A stretch of 64,000 nt of DNA from Aliidiomarina celeris (GTDB lineage Bacteria; Pseudomonadota; Gammaproteobacteria; Enterobacterales; Alteromonadaceae): contig NZ_QMIL01000001.1 of assembly GCF_003316875.1 (NCBI RefSeq), forward strand, positions 434,001 through 498,000, in the 5' to 3' direction. The notes beneath the pieces are model-generated. The model was not told where the DNA came from. It was given only the letters and a program-made list of their open reading frames with translations, and made no database searches. The translations under genes were made by a program, and so were the position numbers. Below are positions 39,556 through 48,723 of this stretch, piece after piece (the first letter of the stretch is position 1; every line of letters begins with the position of its first letter).

Positions 39556-40851
39556 ATGCTTCGACAACAAATTCGCTCGGTCAGCTCGTTACTCTCCACT
39601 ATGACACTCATTGGCCTGTGCGTGGGCATGACCAGTACCCTGCTGAGTTTGCGTGCCACTATTGAGGGTTTCTCAACCCTTACCACCGGTATTATTATGT
39701 CGGCCTATTTTCTTGGCTTCTTGTTTGGCACTACCCGTGCGCCGAAAGATATTCGCCGCGTGGGCTATATTCGTGCGTTCGGTGGTTTGGCCGCTCTGGC
39801 AACTATTGCCGTGCTTATGCAGTCCATTTGGATTAACCCTGTGGTTTGGTTTTTAATGCGTTTCCTCAGTGGTTTTGCCCTGTCGGCCATGTTCGTTATC
39901 GCCGAAGGTTGGCTCAACACTATGGCCGACAATAAAAACCGCGGCGCAATGTTGTCGGTTTACATGGTACTTATTTATGGCGGGCTTATTACCGGGCAGT
40001 TGGTGCTGAGTGTTGCCGATCCGGGCACTTTTGTGCCTTTTGCTATTATTGCCCTGCTTATCAACCTGTCTTTGGTACCTATTTTAGCCAGCGTTACGGT
40101 TGAGCCCACAACCCACGAGCCGAAAAAAGTATCATTGAAGTTTTTAATTGAACAGGCACCACTGGGTATAGCCACGGCATTTATTATTCAAGCCTGCTAC
40201 GCCATGTTCTATGGTGTTGGCCCTGTGTACGCCATTCATCTTGGCTTAACCGTATCGCAAGTTACCTTTTTTATGGCGTCGTTTATTCTTGGCGGCTTAC
40301 TCGCACAAACGCCCATTGGTCTGCTCTCCGACCGTTTCGACAGGCGTGCAGTGCTCGCCGGCTGCGCCGCCAGTGGTGCTATTATTGCTTTAATACTCGC
40401 CAATTTGTCAGGCGCGTATCCGTGGCTGGTGTTTGTCGCCATGGGCGGATTAGGCGCAAGCCTTTTGCCGCTTTATTCGCTGTCCATGGCACACACCAAC
40501 GACTTTTTAGAACACGACCAAATGATCGCGGCTACGGGCGCCATCATAAAAGTTGGGGGCGTTGGCGCCGTTATTGGCGCACCGTCTGTGGCCGCCATGA
40601 TGCAATTCGGCGCTATTAACTATTTCTTTCTGTTGATGTCGGCATTGTCGGCCATTGTTGCCTGTTATGCGCTGTACCGTATGACACAACGCAAACGACC
40701 AGACGCACAAGGGCATTCACCTTTTGCCGCATTGGCGCCCGCGCAAACGTCTGAGGAGATTCTTTATTCGATGGTGGACGAGGCACAAGAGGAAGAGAAC
40801 GAAGAGAAGGCAACCGTGGTTACCGGCCCTCCGTTAGAGAAAGAGCCTTAG
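39556..40851 (+). CDS. MFS transporter, YcaD-like
   Basis: From the ATG at 39556 (AGGT 6 nt upstream) the product is 431 residues with 12 predicted membrane helices. The loop between helices 2 and 3 (GTTRAPKDIRRVGYIRAF) and that between 8 and 9 (GLLSDRFDRRAVL) carry the MFS charged motif in its YcaD-like form; AEGWLNTMADNKNRGAML after helix 4 is also typical. The C-terminal 60 residues are a Glu-rich cytoplasmic tail. The substrate is unknown. Its stop overlaps the convergent pgm stop by 4 bases. Confidence 0.88.
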   Translation: MLRQQIRSVSSLLSTMTLIGLCVGMTSTLLSLRATIEGFSTLTTGIIMSAYFLGFLFGTTRAPKDIRRVGYIRAFGGLAALATIAVLMQSIWINPVVWFLMRFLSGFALSAMFVIAEGWLNTMADNKNRGAMLSVYMVLIYGGLITGQLVLSVADPGTFVPFAIIALLINLSLVPILASVTVEPTTHEPKKVSLKFLIEQAPLGIATAFIIQACYAMFYGVGPVYAIHLGLTVSQVTFFMASFILGGLLAQTPIGLLSDRFDRRAVLAGCAASGAIIALILANLSGAYPWLVFVAMGGLGASLLPLYSLSMAHTNDFLEHDQMIAATGAIIKVGGVGAVIGAPSVAAMMQFGAINYFFLLMSALSAIVACYALYRMTQRKRPDAQGHSPFAALAPAQTSEEILYSMVDEAQEEENEEKATVVTGPPLEKEP

Positions 40852-42485
40852 CCATTTAGCCAGCTCACAATAAGCGCTTGGGCTTGCGTTTGAATTGCGC
40901 TGAGGTGTTCAGCGCTTTTTAAGCTTTCTGCGTAAATTTTGTAGACCGGCTCGGTACCCGATGGCCGTGCCGCAAACCATCCATTTTCGGTCACCACTTT
41001 CACACCGCCAAAAGCGGCATTATTACCAGGCGCCGTTGTTAAGCGCGCTAGCACCTTTTCACCGGCCAACTCTTCCAGTTCAGGCACAGCTGTAGTGAGT
41101 GCAGCAAAGGCTTCCATTTCTTCGCGGCTTGCCGCACAGTCAAGCCGCGCATAAAACGATTTGCCGTATTGGTTTTCCAGTTCAGCATAATAAGCACTGG
41201 GGCTTTTACCTGTTTTGGCCTGAATTTCAGCAGCTAATAAGGTCAGCAAAAAGCCGTCTTTATCAGTACTAAAGGGCTGCCCCTGCATATCAAGGAAGCT
41301 CGCACCGGCGCTTTCTTCGCCAGCAAACGCAACCGTTGCGTCGTGTAAGCCTTGCGCAAACCATTTAAAGCCAACCGGCACTTCCATCAGTTCGCGCCCA
41401 ACGCCTGCTACCACCCGGTCAATAATGGCACTCGATACTAAGGTTTTGCCAATTCGTGCCTGTTCAGGCCAGTTGCGGTGTTTTGCGGTGTAATCAATTG
41501 CTACCGCTAAATAGTGATTCGGGTTCATTAAGCCGTCGCGGGTAACAATACCGTGGCGATCATAATCGGGGTCATTGCCGACCGCGAGGTCAAACTGGTC
41601 TTTCATATTCAGCATCGACGCCATCGCGTCGGCAGACGAGCAGTCCATACGAATAGCGCCGTCTTTGTCTAACGTCATAAAGCTGAACAGCGGGTCAACC
41701 TGATCATTCACAATAGTGAGGTTCAAGCCATAGGTTTGTTTTATCGCATGCCAGTAAGCAATACCGGCGCCGCCCATAGCATTAACGCCTATATGCAAAT
41801 TCGAGCCACGAATAGCTTCCATATCAATAGCTTGGGCTAAATCGTTAACGTAGTTCTGCACCCAAGGCTGGCGCTTTAACCGTTTCGACTTGAGCGCTTC
41901 TTTATAGCCAACAACTTCTACGCCCATCAGCTCGCTGCTTAAAATTGCATTTGCATATTTCTCAATCACCGAGGTTACGTCTGAGTCGGCAGGACCTCCG
42001 TGCGGTGGGTTATATTTAAAACCCCCGTCTTGCGGCGGGTTGTGCGACGGCGTAATGACCACGCCATCGGCAAATCCTGAATTGCGGCCGCGGTTGTAGC
42101 GCAAAATTTCGTGGCTTATCACTGGGGTTGGCGTATAGCCTAAGTCGTCTTGCACATGTACTTCAACGCCGTTCGCAATGAAAACTTCTAACGCCGTAAT
42201 AAATGCAGCTTCCGACAATGCATGGGTGTCTTTACCCAGCATTAACGGACCGGTAATGCCCTGCTCTGCGCGGTAGCCACAAATCGCTTGGCTCATGGCC
42301 AGCACATGCGCTTCGTTAAACGACGCATTCGTCGCAGTACCACGGTGTCCTGAGGTACCAAATTTCACCATTTGCGGGGCGCGCCGAGTATTCGGCTCAA
42401 TAACATAGTAAGCCGACATTAAGCTTGGCAAATGAATCAAGTCTTCATGGGTTGCGGGCTGGCCCGCACGCGGATGTTTGCTCAT
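40848..42485 (-). CDS. pgm: Phosphoglucomutase (alpha-D-glucose-1,6-bisphosphate-dependent)
   Basis: This 545-residue enzyme interconverts glucose-1-phosphate and glucose-6-phosphate for glycogen and UDP-glucose metabolism. It shows the phosphoserine loop VVITPSHNPPQDGG, the metal loop GNDPDYDRHG, the sugar-binding FAGEESAGASF and the phosphate-binding ARPSGTEPVYKIY. Its ATG overlaps the seqA stop (TAATG), the same seqA-pgm operon as in E. coli. Confidence 0.97.
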   Translation of the reverse strand: MSKHPRAGQPATHEDLIHLPSLMSAYYVIEPNTRRAPQMVKFGTSGHRGTATNASFNEAHVLAMSQAICGYRAEQGITGPLMLGKDTHALSEAAFITALEVFIANGVEVHVQDDLGYTPTPVISHEILRYNRGRNSGFADGVVITPSHNPPQDGGFKYNPPHGGPADSDVTSVIEKYANAILSSELMGVEVVGYKEALKSKRLKRQPWVQNYVNDLAQAIDMEAIRGSNLHIGVNAMGGAGIAYWHAIKQTYGLNLTIVNDQVDPLFSFMTLDKDGAIRMDCSSADAMASMLNMKDQFDLAVGNDPDYDRHGIVTRDGLMNPNHYLAVAIDYTAKHRNWPEQARIGKTLVSSAIIDRVVAGVGRELMEVPVGFKWFAQGLHDATVAFAGEESAGASFLDMQGQPFSTDKDGFLLTLLAAEIQAKTGKSPSAYYAELENQYGKSFYARLDCAASREEMEAFAALTTAVPELEELAGEKVLARLTTAPGNNAAFGGVKVVTENGWFAARPSGTEPVYKIYAESLKSAEHLSAIQTQAQALIVSWLNG

Positions 42486-43099
42486 TATAAATAATCCCTA
42501 ATTTTTTCAGCTTCGGCAGCGCTATAACCTAGCGTTTCAGCAACCCGCGTTAACATCGATTTTTTCTTTGTGGTATTCGAGTTGGTGATAACCCAGAAAC
42601 CCGACCCCGGTATTTCTTTTGGATTGGTACTCTTGCCACTCTGCAGCAATGCTTGTTCGCTCGTCGCAAAATAAAGGCGATCCCGACCACGAATATTGAG
42701 CACCTGATGAAATGATTTTGTATGACAACGATACAGTACCGATAAAATATAAAGAAAACGCCCCACTTTGCCTTTCTGCGCAGCCAAATCTTCATCTGTA
42801 ATATTGTCTAGAACTTTACCGGCTACGTCGGCTTCAACCGCAGATTCTGGCGTATTGCTTGTTCTCGTTTCCTCACCTGCTGAACGAGCGGGCTCTGTAA
42901 CCACGCCTTTTTCGCTGTTTTCCGGACATGTAACAGCAACGGCTGTGGTAGGCTCGGGCTCTGACACCGCGCTTTCAGCAATAGCCGTTGGGCTCAAATC
43001 CAGTAAGCGCCGCAGTATGTCGGAAGCACTTTCACCAATAAATTGAGTGTGTGAGGCAATATAGCGATAAAGCTCGTCGTCTATGTCTATCCGTTTCAT
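42485..43099 (-). CDS. seqA: Replication initiation negative regulator SeqA
   Basis: SeqA binds hemimethylated GATC sites, sequesters new origins and organises nascent DNA, so a Dam methylase is implied elsewhere. From the ATG at 43099 (MKRIDIDDELYRYIASHTQF) the product is 204 residues, close to E. coli SeqA (181) but with a longer acidic and Ala/Glu-rich linker at about 40-95. The N-terminal oligomerisation part (ESASDILRRLL) and the C-terminal DNA-binding part (HQVLNIRGRDRLYFATSE, GSGFWVITNSNTTKKKSML) are intact. It heads the seqA-pgm operon and is divergent from ybfF. Confidence 0.95.
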   Translation of the reverse strand: MKRIDIDDELYRYIASHTQFIGESASDILRRLLDLSPTAIAESAVSEPEPTTAVAVTCPENSEKGVVTEPARSAGEETRTSNTPESAVEADVAGKVLDNITDEDLAAQKGKVGRFLYILSVLYRCHTKSFHQVLNIRGRDRLYFATSEQALLQSGKSTNPKEIPGSGFWVITNSNTTKKKSMLTRVAETLGYSAAEAEKIRDYL

Positions 43100-43242
43100 A
43101 ATGTGTCTTCTTATTTTTATGGTGTGGGCTTTAAACACCGCACACAACCTCAAACCGATGCCACGCATTATAACCAAGCCGAGAAAGGTTTGCACCGCAG
43201 CATGCACTTACGCAACAATTAAGCGACTATTAAGGAGCAAAC

Positions 43243-44031
43243 ATGAATTTAAATTATGAAGTTTCTGGTCTAGACACAGCCCCAGTGGTGGTGCTGATCC
43301 ACGGCTTGTTTGGCGATCTCGACAATTTGAAGAGTATAAGCCGCGCACTCAACGAGCACTACCGCGTAATTAACCTCGATGTGCGAAATCACGGCCAATC
43401 ACCTTGGGCTGACACCATGTCCTTCCAAGACATGGCAAACGATGTGTTAGCGGTTCTCGACAAAGAGCAAATTGACTCCGCCCACTTTCTTGGTCATTCC
43501 ATGGGTGGCAAAATTGCCATGGAAATAGCGCTTCGTCATAGCGGCCGAGTGAGCAGCCTTATTGTTGCTGACATTGCTCCGGTAGCCTACGACGCCCGCC
43601 ACAGCACTATTATTGAAGCCCTTTGCGGTGTTGATTTAACAGCCGTGAAGAGCCGTAAAGACGCAGACCAACAGTTAGCCAAGTCAATCTCGGAAGCAGG
43701 TGTGCGGCAGTTTTTACTGAAAAATCTTCGCAAGCAAGACAGCAATGATTGGTGCTGGCGGATGAATTTAACCGCGCTCGAGCGTTGTTATCCCGACTTA
43801 ATTGGCTCGCCTACCGAGGAAGGCGAATACAATGGGCCGGTACTCTTTATCCGTGGCGGTAACTCAGACTATATCCAAAGTAGCCACCGTAAGGCGATTC
43901 TGCAGCGCTTTCCCAAGGCCGAAGCCAAAACCATGGAAGGTGTCGGGCATTGGTTACACGCTGAAAAACCGAACGTTTTTAACGGTTTAGTTTCTCGTTT
44001 TCTAGATGAGAATAATTCAGCCTTGTGCTAA
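43243..44031 (+). CDS. ybfF: Alpha/beta-hydrolase esterase YbfF
   Basis: The 262-residue hydrolase has the oxyanion motif VVLIHGLFGDLDNLK, the nucleophile motif FLGHSMGGKIAMEIAL, an acid residue near FIRGGNSDYI and the catalytic His in GVGHWLHAEKP. YbfF cleaves short-chain acyl esters, including acyl-CoA-type substrates, in vitro. AAGGAG lies 7 nt before the ATG. The ybfF | seqA divergence is as in E. coli. Confidence 0.92.
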   Translation: MNLNYEVSGLDTAPVVVLIHGLFGDLDNLKSISRALNEHYRVINLDVRNHGQSPWADTMSFQDMANDVLAVLDKEQIDSAHFLGHSMGGKIAMEIALRHSGRVSSLIVADIAPVAYDARHSTIIEALCGVDLTAVKSRKDADQQLAKSISEAGVRQFLLKNLRKQDSNDWCWRMNLTALERCYPDLIGSPTEEGEYNGPVLFIRGGNSDYIQSSHRKAILQRFPKAEAKTMEGVGHWLHAEKPNVFNGLVSRFLDENNSALC

Positions 44032-44075
44032 TATAGCGCCACTAATTTTCTGGCTTTGTGCATAGGAGCAGAAGC

Positions 44076-44294
44076 ATGTTCGGCGACAATCTCGAACAAA
44101 TCGAATCCCTAATGACTAATTTTGCGATTGCGGTACTTTTTCTACTCATCGGATTAGCCATTCAAGACGTACTAAAAAAAGGGGATGTGCCTCCCTTTGG
44201 TCGGTTTTTCGTCTGGTTGGTCTTGTTTCTTGGCATGGCCGGGTTTATCGCAAAAGGTATTATTCAATTCGTGGTGGAAGCGAACATACACTAA
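44076..44294 (+). CDS. DUF2788 small membrane protein
   Basis: From the ATG at 44076 (AGGAG 7 nt upstream) the product is 72 residues; a GTG at 44058 is less likely. It has two hydrophobic helices: FAIAVLFLLIGLAIQDVL and FGRFFVWLVLFLGMAGFIAKG, separated by KKGDVPPFGR. The pattern fits DUF2788, of unknown function. It lies between ybfF and fldA on the same strand, a position held in E. coli by ybfE, and is probably co-transcribed with one or both. Confidence 0.78.
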   Translation: MFGDNLEQIESLMTNFAIAVLFLLIGLAIQDVLKKGDVPPFGRFFVWLVLFLGMAGFIAKGIIQFVVEANIH

Positions 44295-44332
44295 TCGCAA
44301 GCACCGTAGTACGCAGGAAAGGTGGAAACACA

Positions 44333-44857
44333 ATGGCTACAGTTGGACTCTTTTTTGGTAGCGACACAGGCAATACCGAAGCCGTCGCGCAGATGATTCA
44401 AAAAGAACTTGGGAAACACTTAATCGATGTAAAAGACATCGCGAAATCAAGCAAAGAAGACATTGCTGAGTATGATCTTTTATTGTTTGGTATTCCCACA
44501 TGGTACTACGGAGAAGCCCAATGTGACTGGGACGACTTCTTTCCTGAGTTTGAGCAAATTGATTTTACCGACAAACTCGTGGCTATTTTTGGCTGTGGTG
44601 ACCAAGAAGACTATGCAGAATACTTCCTCGATGCCATGGGCATGGTGCGCGACATCGTTGAAGCCCGTGGCGGAATCATTATTGGCCATTGGCCAACAGA
44701 AAGTTATCATTTTGAAGCGTCGAAAGGCCTTGCCGACAGCAGCCACTTTGTGGGATTAGGAATTGACGAAGACCGCCAACCCGAGCTAACAAAAGAACGC
44801 GTTACCGCTTGGTGTGCACAACTTCGCGAAGAAATGATGCTCGACGAGTTAGCGTGA
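44333..44857 (+). CDS. fldA: Long-chain flavodoxin I
   Basis: This 174-residue FMN protein carries electrons for reactions such as MetH reactivation and radical-SAM enzymes. It has the phosphate loop GLFFGSDTGNTEAVA, the first aromatic FMN loop GIPTWYYGEAQCDWDDF with Trp, and the second loop GCGDQEDYAEYFLDAMG with Tyr; the 20-residue long-chain insert is present. It lies directly upstream of fur, as in E. coli, where the two can be co-transcribed. Confidence 0.96.
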   Translation: MATVGLFFGSDTGNTEAVAQMIQKELGKHLIDVKDIAKSSKEDIAEYDLLLFGIPTWYYGEAQCDWDDFFPEFEQIDFTDKLVAIFGCGDQEDYAEYFLDAMGMVRDIVEARGGIIIGHWPTESYHFEASKGLADSSHFVGLGIDEDRQPELTKERVTAWCAQLREEMMLDELA

Positions 44858-44875
44858 AGCACTGCTGAATAAGCA

Positions 44876-44904
44876 TGCTTTTCTTTTAGGCTTGTGCCTA
44901 TAAT
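44876..44904 (+). promoter_or_regulatory. Candidate sigma-70 promoter of fur
   Basis: A perfect -10 hexamer TATAAT (44899-44904) lies 17 bases after TGCTTT (44876-44881), a weak -35. The predicted start is about 25 bases before the fur ATG, leaving room for the AGAAGGCTC ribosome-binding stretch. Confidence 0.45.
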
Positions 44905-44918
44905 TCAATATCATTAAA
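44900..44918 (+). promoter_or_regulatory. Possible Fur box overlapping the fur -10 region
   Basis: Read on the minus strand, the 19 bases TTTAATGATATTGAATTAT match the classical Fur consensus at about 11 of 19 positions, including an unbroken TAATGATA. It overlaps the -10 hexamer and start region of the predicted fur promoter, which would suit autoregulation. The match is moderate and could be chance in AT-rich DNA. Confidence 0.3.
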
Positions 44919-44936
44919 GAGAAGAAGAGAAGGCTC

Positions 44937-45398
44937 ATGGCAACCAATGATGATCAGTTAAAAAAAGCTGGGTTGAAGGTTACGTCGCCCCGTTTACGTG
45001 TTCTTGAGGTACTCAAAAACCCAGACCATCAGCACATTAGCGCCGAAGACGTGTTTAAAATCCTCCTCGACAAAGGTGAAGAGGTAGGCTTAGCCACCGT
45101 TTACCGCGTGCTGAACCAATTCGACGACGCTGGCATTGTGACTCGCCATCATTTCGAGGGCGGCCGTTCGGTTTTTGAACTGAGCAAGAAAAATCATCAT
45201 GACCACTTAGTTTGCCTTACTTGCGGACGCGTTATTGAATTTGAAGACGATGTAATTGAACAACGCCAACTCAGTGTTGCCGCCGAGCATAATATTGAAC
45301 TTACCAACCACAGCCTGTATCTATATGGTGAGTGCAAGAACGCAGAAACCTGTGAATACAACACAGAAGATGCAGAACACCATAGAGTAGGAATTTAA
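44937..45398 (+). CDS. fur: Ferric uptake regulator Fur
   Basis: Fur represses iron-uptake genes when loaded with Fe2+. The 153-residue product has the winged-helix domain (LKKAGLKVTSPRLRVLEVL, HISAEDVFKILLDKGEEVGLATVYRVLNQF, each here cut to recognisable parts), the metal-binding HHDHLVCLTCGRVIEFED and a C-terminal Cys pair (GECKNAETCEYN). It is the expected regulator of the two candidate Fur boxes at 3313-3365. The next gene starts 2 bases after its stop. Confidence 0.97.
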   Translation: MATNDDQLKKAGLKVTSPRLRVLEVLKNPDHQHISAEDVFKILLDKGEEVGLATVYRVLNQFDDAGIVTRHHFEGGRSVFELSKKNHHDHLVCLTCGRVIEFEDDVIEQRQLSVAAEHNIELTNHSLYLYGECKNAETCEYNTEDAEHHRVGI

Positions 45399-45400
45399 TC

Positions 45401-46432
45401 ATGAAATGGATGATCTACGGCGCTTACGGTTACACCGGCGAACTCATCACTCACTATGCAAAGCGTATGGGATACACGCCTATTCTTGCCGGTCGCGATG
45501 CACAGAAAACGCGCGAATTGGCTGAGCGCGTAAGCCTAGAAGCCCGTGTTTTTGCGCTAAACCCAGACGAAATTGAAAAGCATTTGGTCGATATTGATCT
45601 TGTTGTACATTGTGCGGGGCCCTTTGAAATCACGGCTGAACCGATGATCAAAGGCTGTATTGCCACCGGCACGCATTACCTCGACATTACCGGTGAACTC
45701 TCGGTTTTTGAACTCGCCCACTCGCTCCGCAAAGAAGCCGAGCAGGCCGGCATTGTAGTATGCCCAGGTGTGGGCTTTGACGTGATTCCCACCGACTGCA
45801 TTGCGGCGCGTTTGAAGTCGCAAATGCCGAACGCAACCCACCTTCGTCTCGGTTTCGACTCGCGCTCTCGAATGAGCCGAGGCACCAGCAAAACCAGTGT
45901 GCGCCGTTTAGCAGAGGGTGGAGCCGTGCGCAAAGACGGCAAGATTGTGAATGTGCCACTCGCCTATAAAACCGACACCATTAACTTTGGCGACGGTTCG
46001 AAACTTGCCATGACAATTCCGTGGGGCGACGTGTCCACAGCCTACTACACTACGGGTGTTCCCAATATTGAGGTGTACATTCCGGCCAGCCCTAAGCTGG
46101 TAAAAAGTCTGAAACGTTTGAACTGGTTCCGTTGGGCGCTCGGTTTTGGTTTCGTACAAAACTTTATGAGCAAGAAAATTGACAAGCAACCAGCGGGGCC
46201 CGAACAAAAAGAGCGCGACAAAAACGCAACGTGGGTGTGGGGTGAAATTAGCAACGCCCAAGGCGAAACCATTGTATTACGGGAAAAAGTGCTGAACGGC
46301 TATACGCTTACGGCCCGTGGCGCAGTAGAGCTTGCAATCTACGTGTTGCGTAACCAACTCAAGCCCGGTTTTTACACCCCGTCTCGCCTTTACGGTGCAA
46401 AATTAATCGACCGCTTTCTCGCAGAGAAATAA
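45401..46432 (+). CDS. Saccharopine-dehydrogenase-like oxidoreductase (trans-acting enoyl reductase type)
   Basis: The 343-residue protein starts with a Rossmann motif, MIYGAYGYTGELITHYAKRMG, and continues LAGRDAQKTRELAERV, VVHCAGPFEITAEPMIKGC and THYLDITGE, the pattern of the saccharopine dehydrogenase NADP-binding domain. The rest lacks the true lysine-pathway enzyme features, and the length fits the bacterial group annotated as saccharopine dehydrogenase-like or lipid enoyl reductases. The substrate is unknown. The ATG lies 2 bases after the fur stop with AGGA about 8 nt upstream, so fur and this gene are co-transcribed. Confidence 0.83.
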   Translation: MKWMIYGAYGYTGELITHYAKRMGYTPILAGRDAQKTRELAERVSLEARVFALNPDEIEKHLVDIDLVVHCAGPFEITAEPMIKGCIATGTHYLDITGELSVFELAHSLRKEAEQAGIVVCPGVGFDVIPTDCIAARLKSQMPNATHLRLGFDSRSRMSRGTSKTSVRRLAEGGAVRKDGKIVNVPLAYKTDTINFGDGSKLAMTIPWGDVSTAYYTTGVPNIEVYIPASPKLVKSLKRLNWFRWALGFGFVQNFMSKKIDKQPAGPEQKERDKNATWVWGEISNAQGETIVLREKVLNGYTLTARGAVELAIYVLRNQLKPGFYTPSRLYGAKLIDRFLAEK

Positions 46433-46507
46433 ATCCTGTATGCGCGGCAATGCCGCGCGGCGGTGCTGACGCCTACGAGGTTGCTTGGAGCGTTCATATC
46501 TGAACCT

Positions 46508-46684
46508 GTCGAAGCACTGAATTCGAGTTCAAAGGTCGCCTGTGGGCGTTGGGCATTTCGGGGGCAGGCCCTGTGGAGGCATGGATGCCGGAAGAGGAGC
46601 GCCCATGGATGGCTCGAGCGTGCCTGCACACGAAATCCCAATGACCGCAGAATAGCGACCGCCCGACTCCTTATCGAAGCAGAT
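46508..46684 (+). repeat. Long-hairpin intergenic element, copy 1
   Basis: The core 46534-46684 is repeated at 46806-46956 with one mismatch in 151 bases. The first 127 bases fold back on themselves: GGTCGC (46534-46539) with GCGACC (46655-46660), GCG-TTGGG-ATTTCG (46546-46560) with CGAAAT-CCCAA-CGC (46631-46648), and GCAGGC (46564-46569) with GCCTGC (46622-46627). A perfect GGCATGGATGCC palindrome lies in the loop (46578-46589). The 5' flank is also similar but diverged (GTCGAAGC onwards). It is non-coding in appearance and lies between the saccharopine-dehydrogenase-like gene and glnS, in a 537-base stretch without a supported gene. Confidence 0.85.
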
Positions 46685-46778
46685 GTTGCAAAGGCTCCCC
46701 GGGGCACGCCAACAACTTTCGAGGTCAGCGCTGCCTTTTCGTACGCGTAACCCGTACCGGCAGCGCCAACAGGAATCT

Positions 46779-46956
46779 GTCGAAGCGATTGAGTCCGAAT
46801 TCAGAGGTCGCCTGTGGGCGTTGGGCATTTCGGGGGCAGGCCCTGTGGAGGCATGGATGCCGGAAGAGGAGCGCCCATGGATGGCTCGAGCGTGCCTGCA
46901 CACGAAATCCCAATGACCGCAGAATAGCGACCGCCCCACTCCTTATCGAAGCAGAT
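46779..46956 (+). repeat. Long-hairpin intergenic element, copy 2
   Basis: This is the second copy, offset by 272 bases in direct orientation; the core 46806-46956 differs from copy 1 at one base only (46669 G versus 46941-region C in the GACCGCCC stretch). It keeps all paired arms and the GGCATGGATGCC palindrome (46850-46861). The 90 bases between the copies (46685-46775) hold no gene I can support. Copy 2 ends 14 bases from the glnS stop, so it may act as the glnS transcript end. Confidence 0.85.
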
Positions 46957-46969
46957 CGGCGAAACGCTA

Positions 46970-48646
46970 TTAAGCGTCTTGCGCTTCCATCTTGGCCCAA
47001 CTGTCGCGTAACCCCACAGTACGGTTGAACACCAAGGTGTTCTCCGTACCGTCTTTGGAATCGCGGCAGAAGTAGCCTACCCGCTCAAACTGAATGCCCT
47101 TGCCCGGCTCGGCGTCTGCAAGCGAAGGCTCAACATAGCCTTCTACCACCACCAGAGACTCCGGATTGAGGCTTTCCGCCAAGGTTTCTGCTGCGCCGGG
47201 ATTAGGAACTTGGAACAAACGATCATACAAACGAATCTCTGCCGGCAACGCATGCGGTACTGATACCCAGTGAATCACGCCCTTTACCTTGCGACCGTCT
47301 GCTGGATCTTGCCCTAAAGTGTCGGCGTCGTAACTGCAGTAAATGGTTTGAATTTCACCCGCTTCGTCTTTTTCCACACGCTCAGCTTTAATCACATAGG
47401 CGTTACGCAAGCGAACTTCTTTACCCAAAACCAAGCGCTTAAATTTCTTATTCGCTTCTTCGCGGAAGTCTTCCCGCTCAATATAGAGCACACCACTAAA
47501 GGGCACCTGCCGGCTGCCTAGCGACTCGTCATTGGGATGATTTGGCGCAACCAGCATTTCATGCTGGTTTTCTGGGTAATTTTCAATGACCACGCGCACC
47601 GGCTCTAAAACCGCCATGGCGCGGGGCGCGTTGGTGTTCAAATCGTCTCGAATACAAGACTCAAGCACACCCATTTCCACCATGTTGTCCATTTTAGTCA
47701 CACCAATGCGGTGCGCGAATTCACGAATGGCTGCAGGTGTGTAACCGCGCCGACGTAATCCTGCAATTGTAGGCATGCGAGGGTCGTCCCAGCCCGCTAC
47801 GTGCTGCTCTGTTACCAGCTCGTTGAGCTTGCGCTTACTCATTACCGTGTATTCGAGGTTCAACCGAGAAAACTCGATCTGCTGTGGATGACAGTCGATA
47901 GAAATATTATCTAACACCCAGTCGTACAAGCGGCGGTTGTCTTGAAACTCTAAGGTACAGAGTGAATGGGTGATCCCTTCAAGTGCATCAGAAATACAGT
48001 GCGTGAAATCATACATGGGGTACACACACCATTTGTCACCGGTTTGGTGATGATGTACGTGACGAATGCGATAAATCACAGGATCGCGCATACACATAAA
48101 GGGCGACGCCATGTCAATTTTCGCCCGCAATGAACACTCGCCTTCTTTGTATTCGCCGGCGGTCATACGAGCAAAGGCGTCGAGGTTGTCTTGTACTGGC
48201 GTGTCGCGATAAGGGCTATTCTGACCAGGCGCTGTTAATGTGCCACGCATGGCACGAATGTCGTCCTGCGACGAGAAATCAACGTATGCCAAACCCTTTT
48301 CAATAAGCTCAATGGCAAAACCATGCAATGCGTCGAAGTAGCTCGAGGAATACCGGGGCTCGCCACTCCATTCATAACCGAGCCAGCGTACGTCGTCTTT
48401 AATGGCACTCACATACTCTAAGCTTTCTTTGAGCGGGTTAGTGTCGTCGAAACGCAGGTTACAAGTGCCTTGGTAGTCTTCTGCAATACCAAAGTTCAAA
48501 ACAATAGATTTTGCATGGCCAATGTGCAAATAACCATTGGGCTCGGGTGGAAAACGCGTGTGAACTTCTGAGTGTTTTCCAGACGCTAAATCTGCGTCAA
48601 TAATTTTCCGGATAAAATTGCTCGGGCGCGCACCGCTCTCGGTCAT
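46970..48646 (-). CDS. glnS: Glutaminyl-tRNA synthetase
   Basis: This class I synthetase charges tRNA-Gln. The 558-residue product has [17 protein letters not shown] with the HIGH motif, the KMSKS equivalent VMSKRKL and the two beta-barrel anticodon domains. Length matches E. coli GlnS (554). The ATG at 48646 is preceded by GGAG. The gene is monocistronic by spacing, and its 3' end abuts the long-hairpin repeat. Confidence 0.98.
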   Translation of the reverse strand: MTESGARPSNFIRKIIDADLASGKHSEVHTRFPPEPNGYLHIGHAKSIVLNFGIAEDYQGTCNLRFDDTNPLKESLEYVSAIKDDVRWLGYEWSGEPRYSSSYFDALHGFAIELIEKGLAYVDFSSQDDIRAMRGTLTAPGQNSPYRDTPVQDNLDAFARMTAGEYKEGECSLRAKIDMASPFMCMRDPVIYRIRHVHHHQTGDKWCVYPMYDFTHCISDALEGITHSLCTLEFQDNRRLYDWVLDNISIDCHPQQIEFSRLNLEYTVMSKRKLNELVTEQHVAGWDDPRMPTIAGLRRRGYTPAAIREFAHRIGVTKMDNMVEMGVLESCIRDDLNTNAPRAMAVLEPVRVVIENYPENQHEMLVAPNHPNDESLGSRQVPFSGVLYIEREDFREEANKKFKRLVLGKEVRLRNAYVIKAERVEKDEAGEIQTIYCSYDADTLGQDPADGRKVKGVIHWVSVPHALPAEIRLYDRLFQVPNPGAAETLAESLNPESLVVVEGYVEPSLADAEPGKGIQFERVGYFCRDSKDGTENTLVFNRTVGLRDSWAKMEAQDA

Positions 48647-48723
48647 TTCCTGTTTTCTCCATTCGCTACTACAACCACGGCGGGTCGAATTGTGGCGGCT
48701 ATGATCGCAATAAACGCCAACGC

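Noticed and set aside
46534..46660. Integron attC site as an explanation for the hairpin element
   Set aside because: GTTGGGC on one arm fits GTTRRRY, but the other arm reads TCCCAAT and lacks RYYYAAC; no integrase or cassette genes are present.
46390..47028. Several open frames on both strands (e.g. minus-strand peptides with LRSLGFRVQARSSHPWALL) in the repeat region
   Set aside because: They exist only because the hairpin element is GC-rich and occurs twice; there are no ribosome-binding sites and the frames differ outside the repeats.
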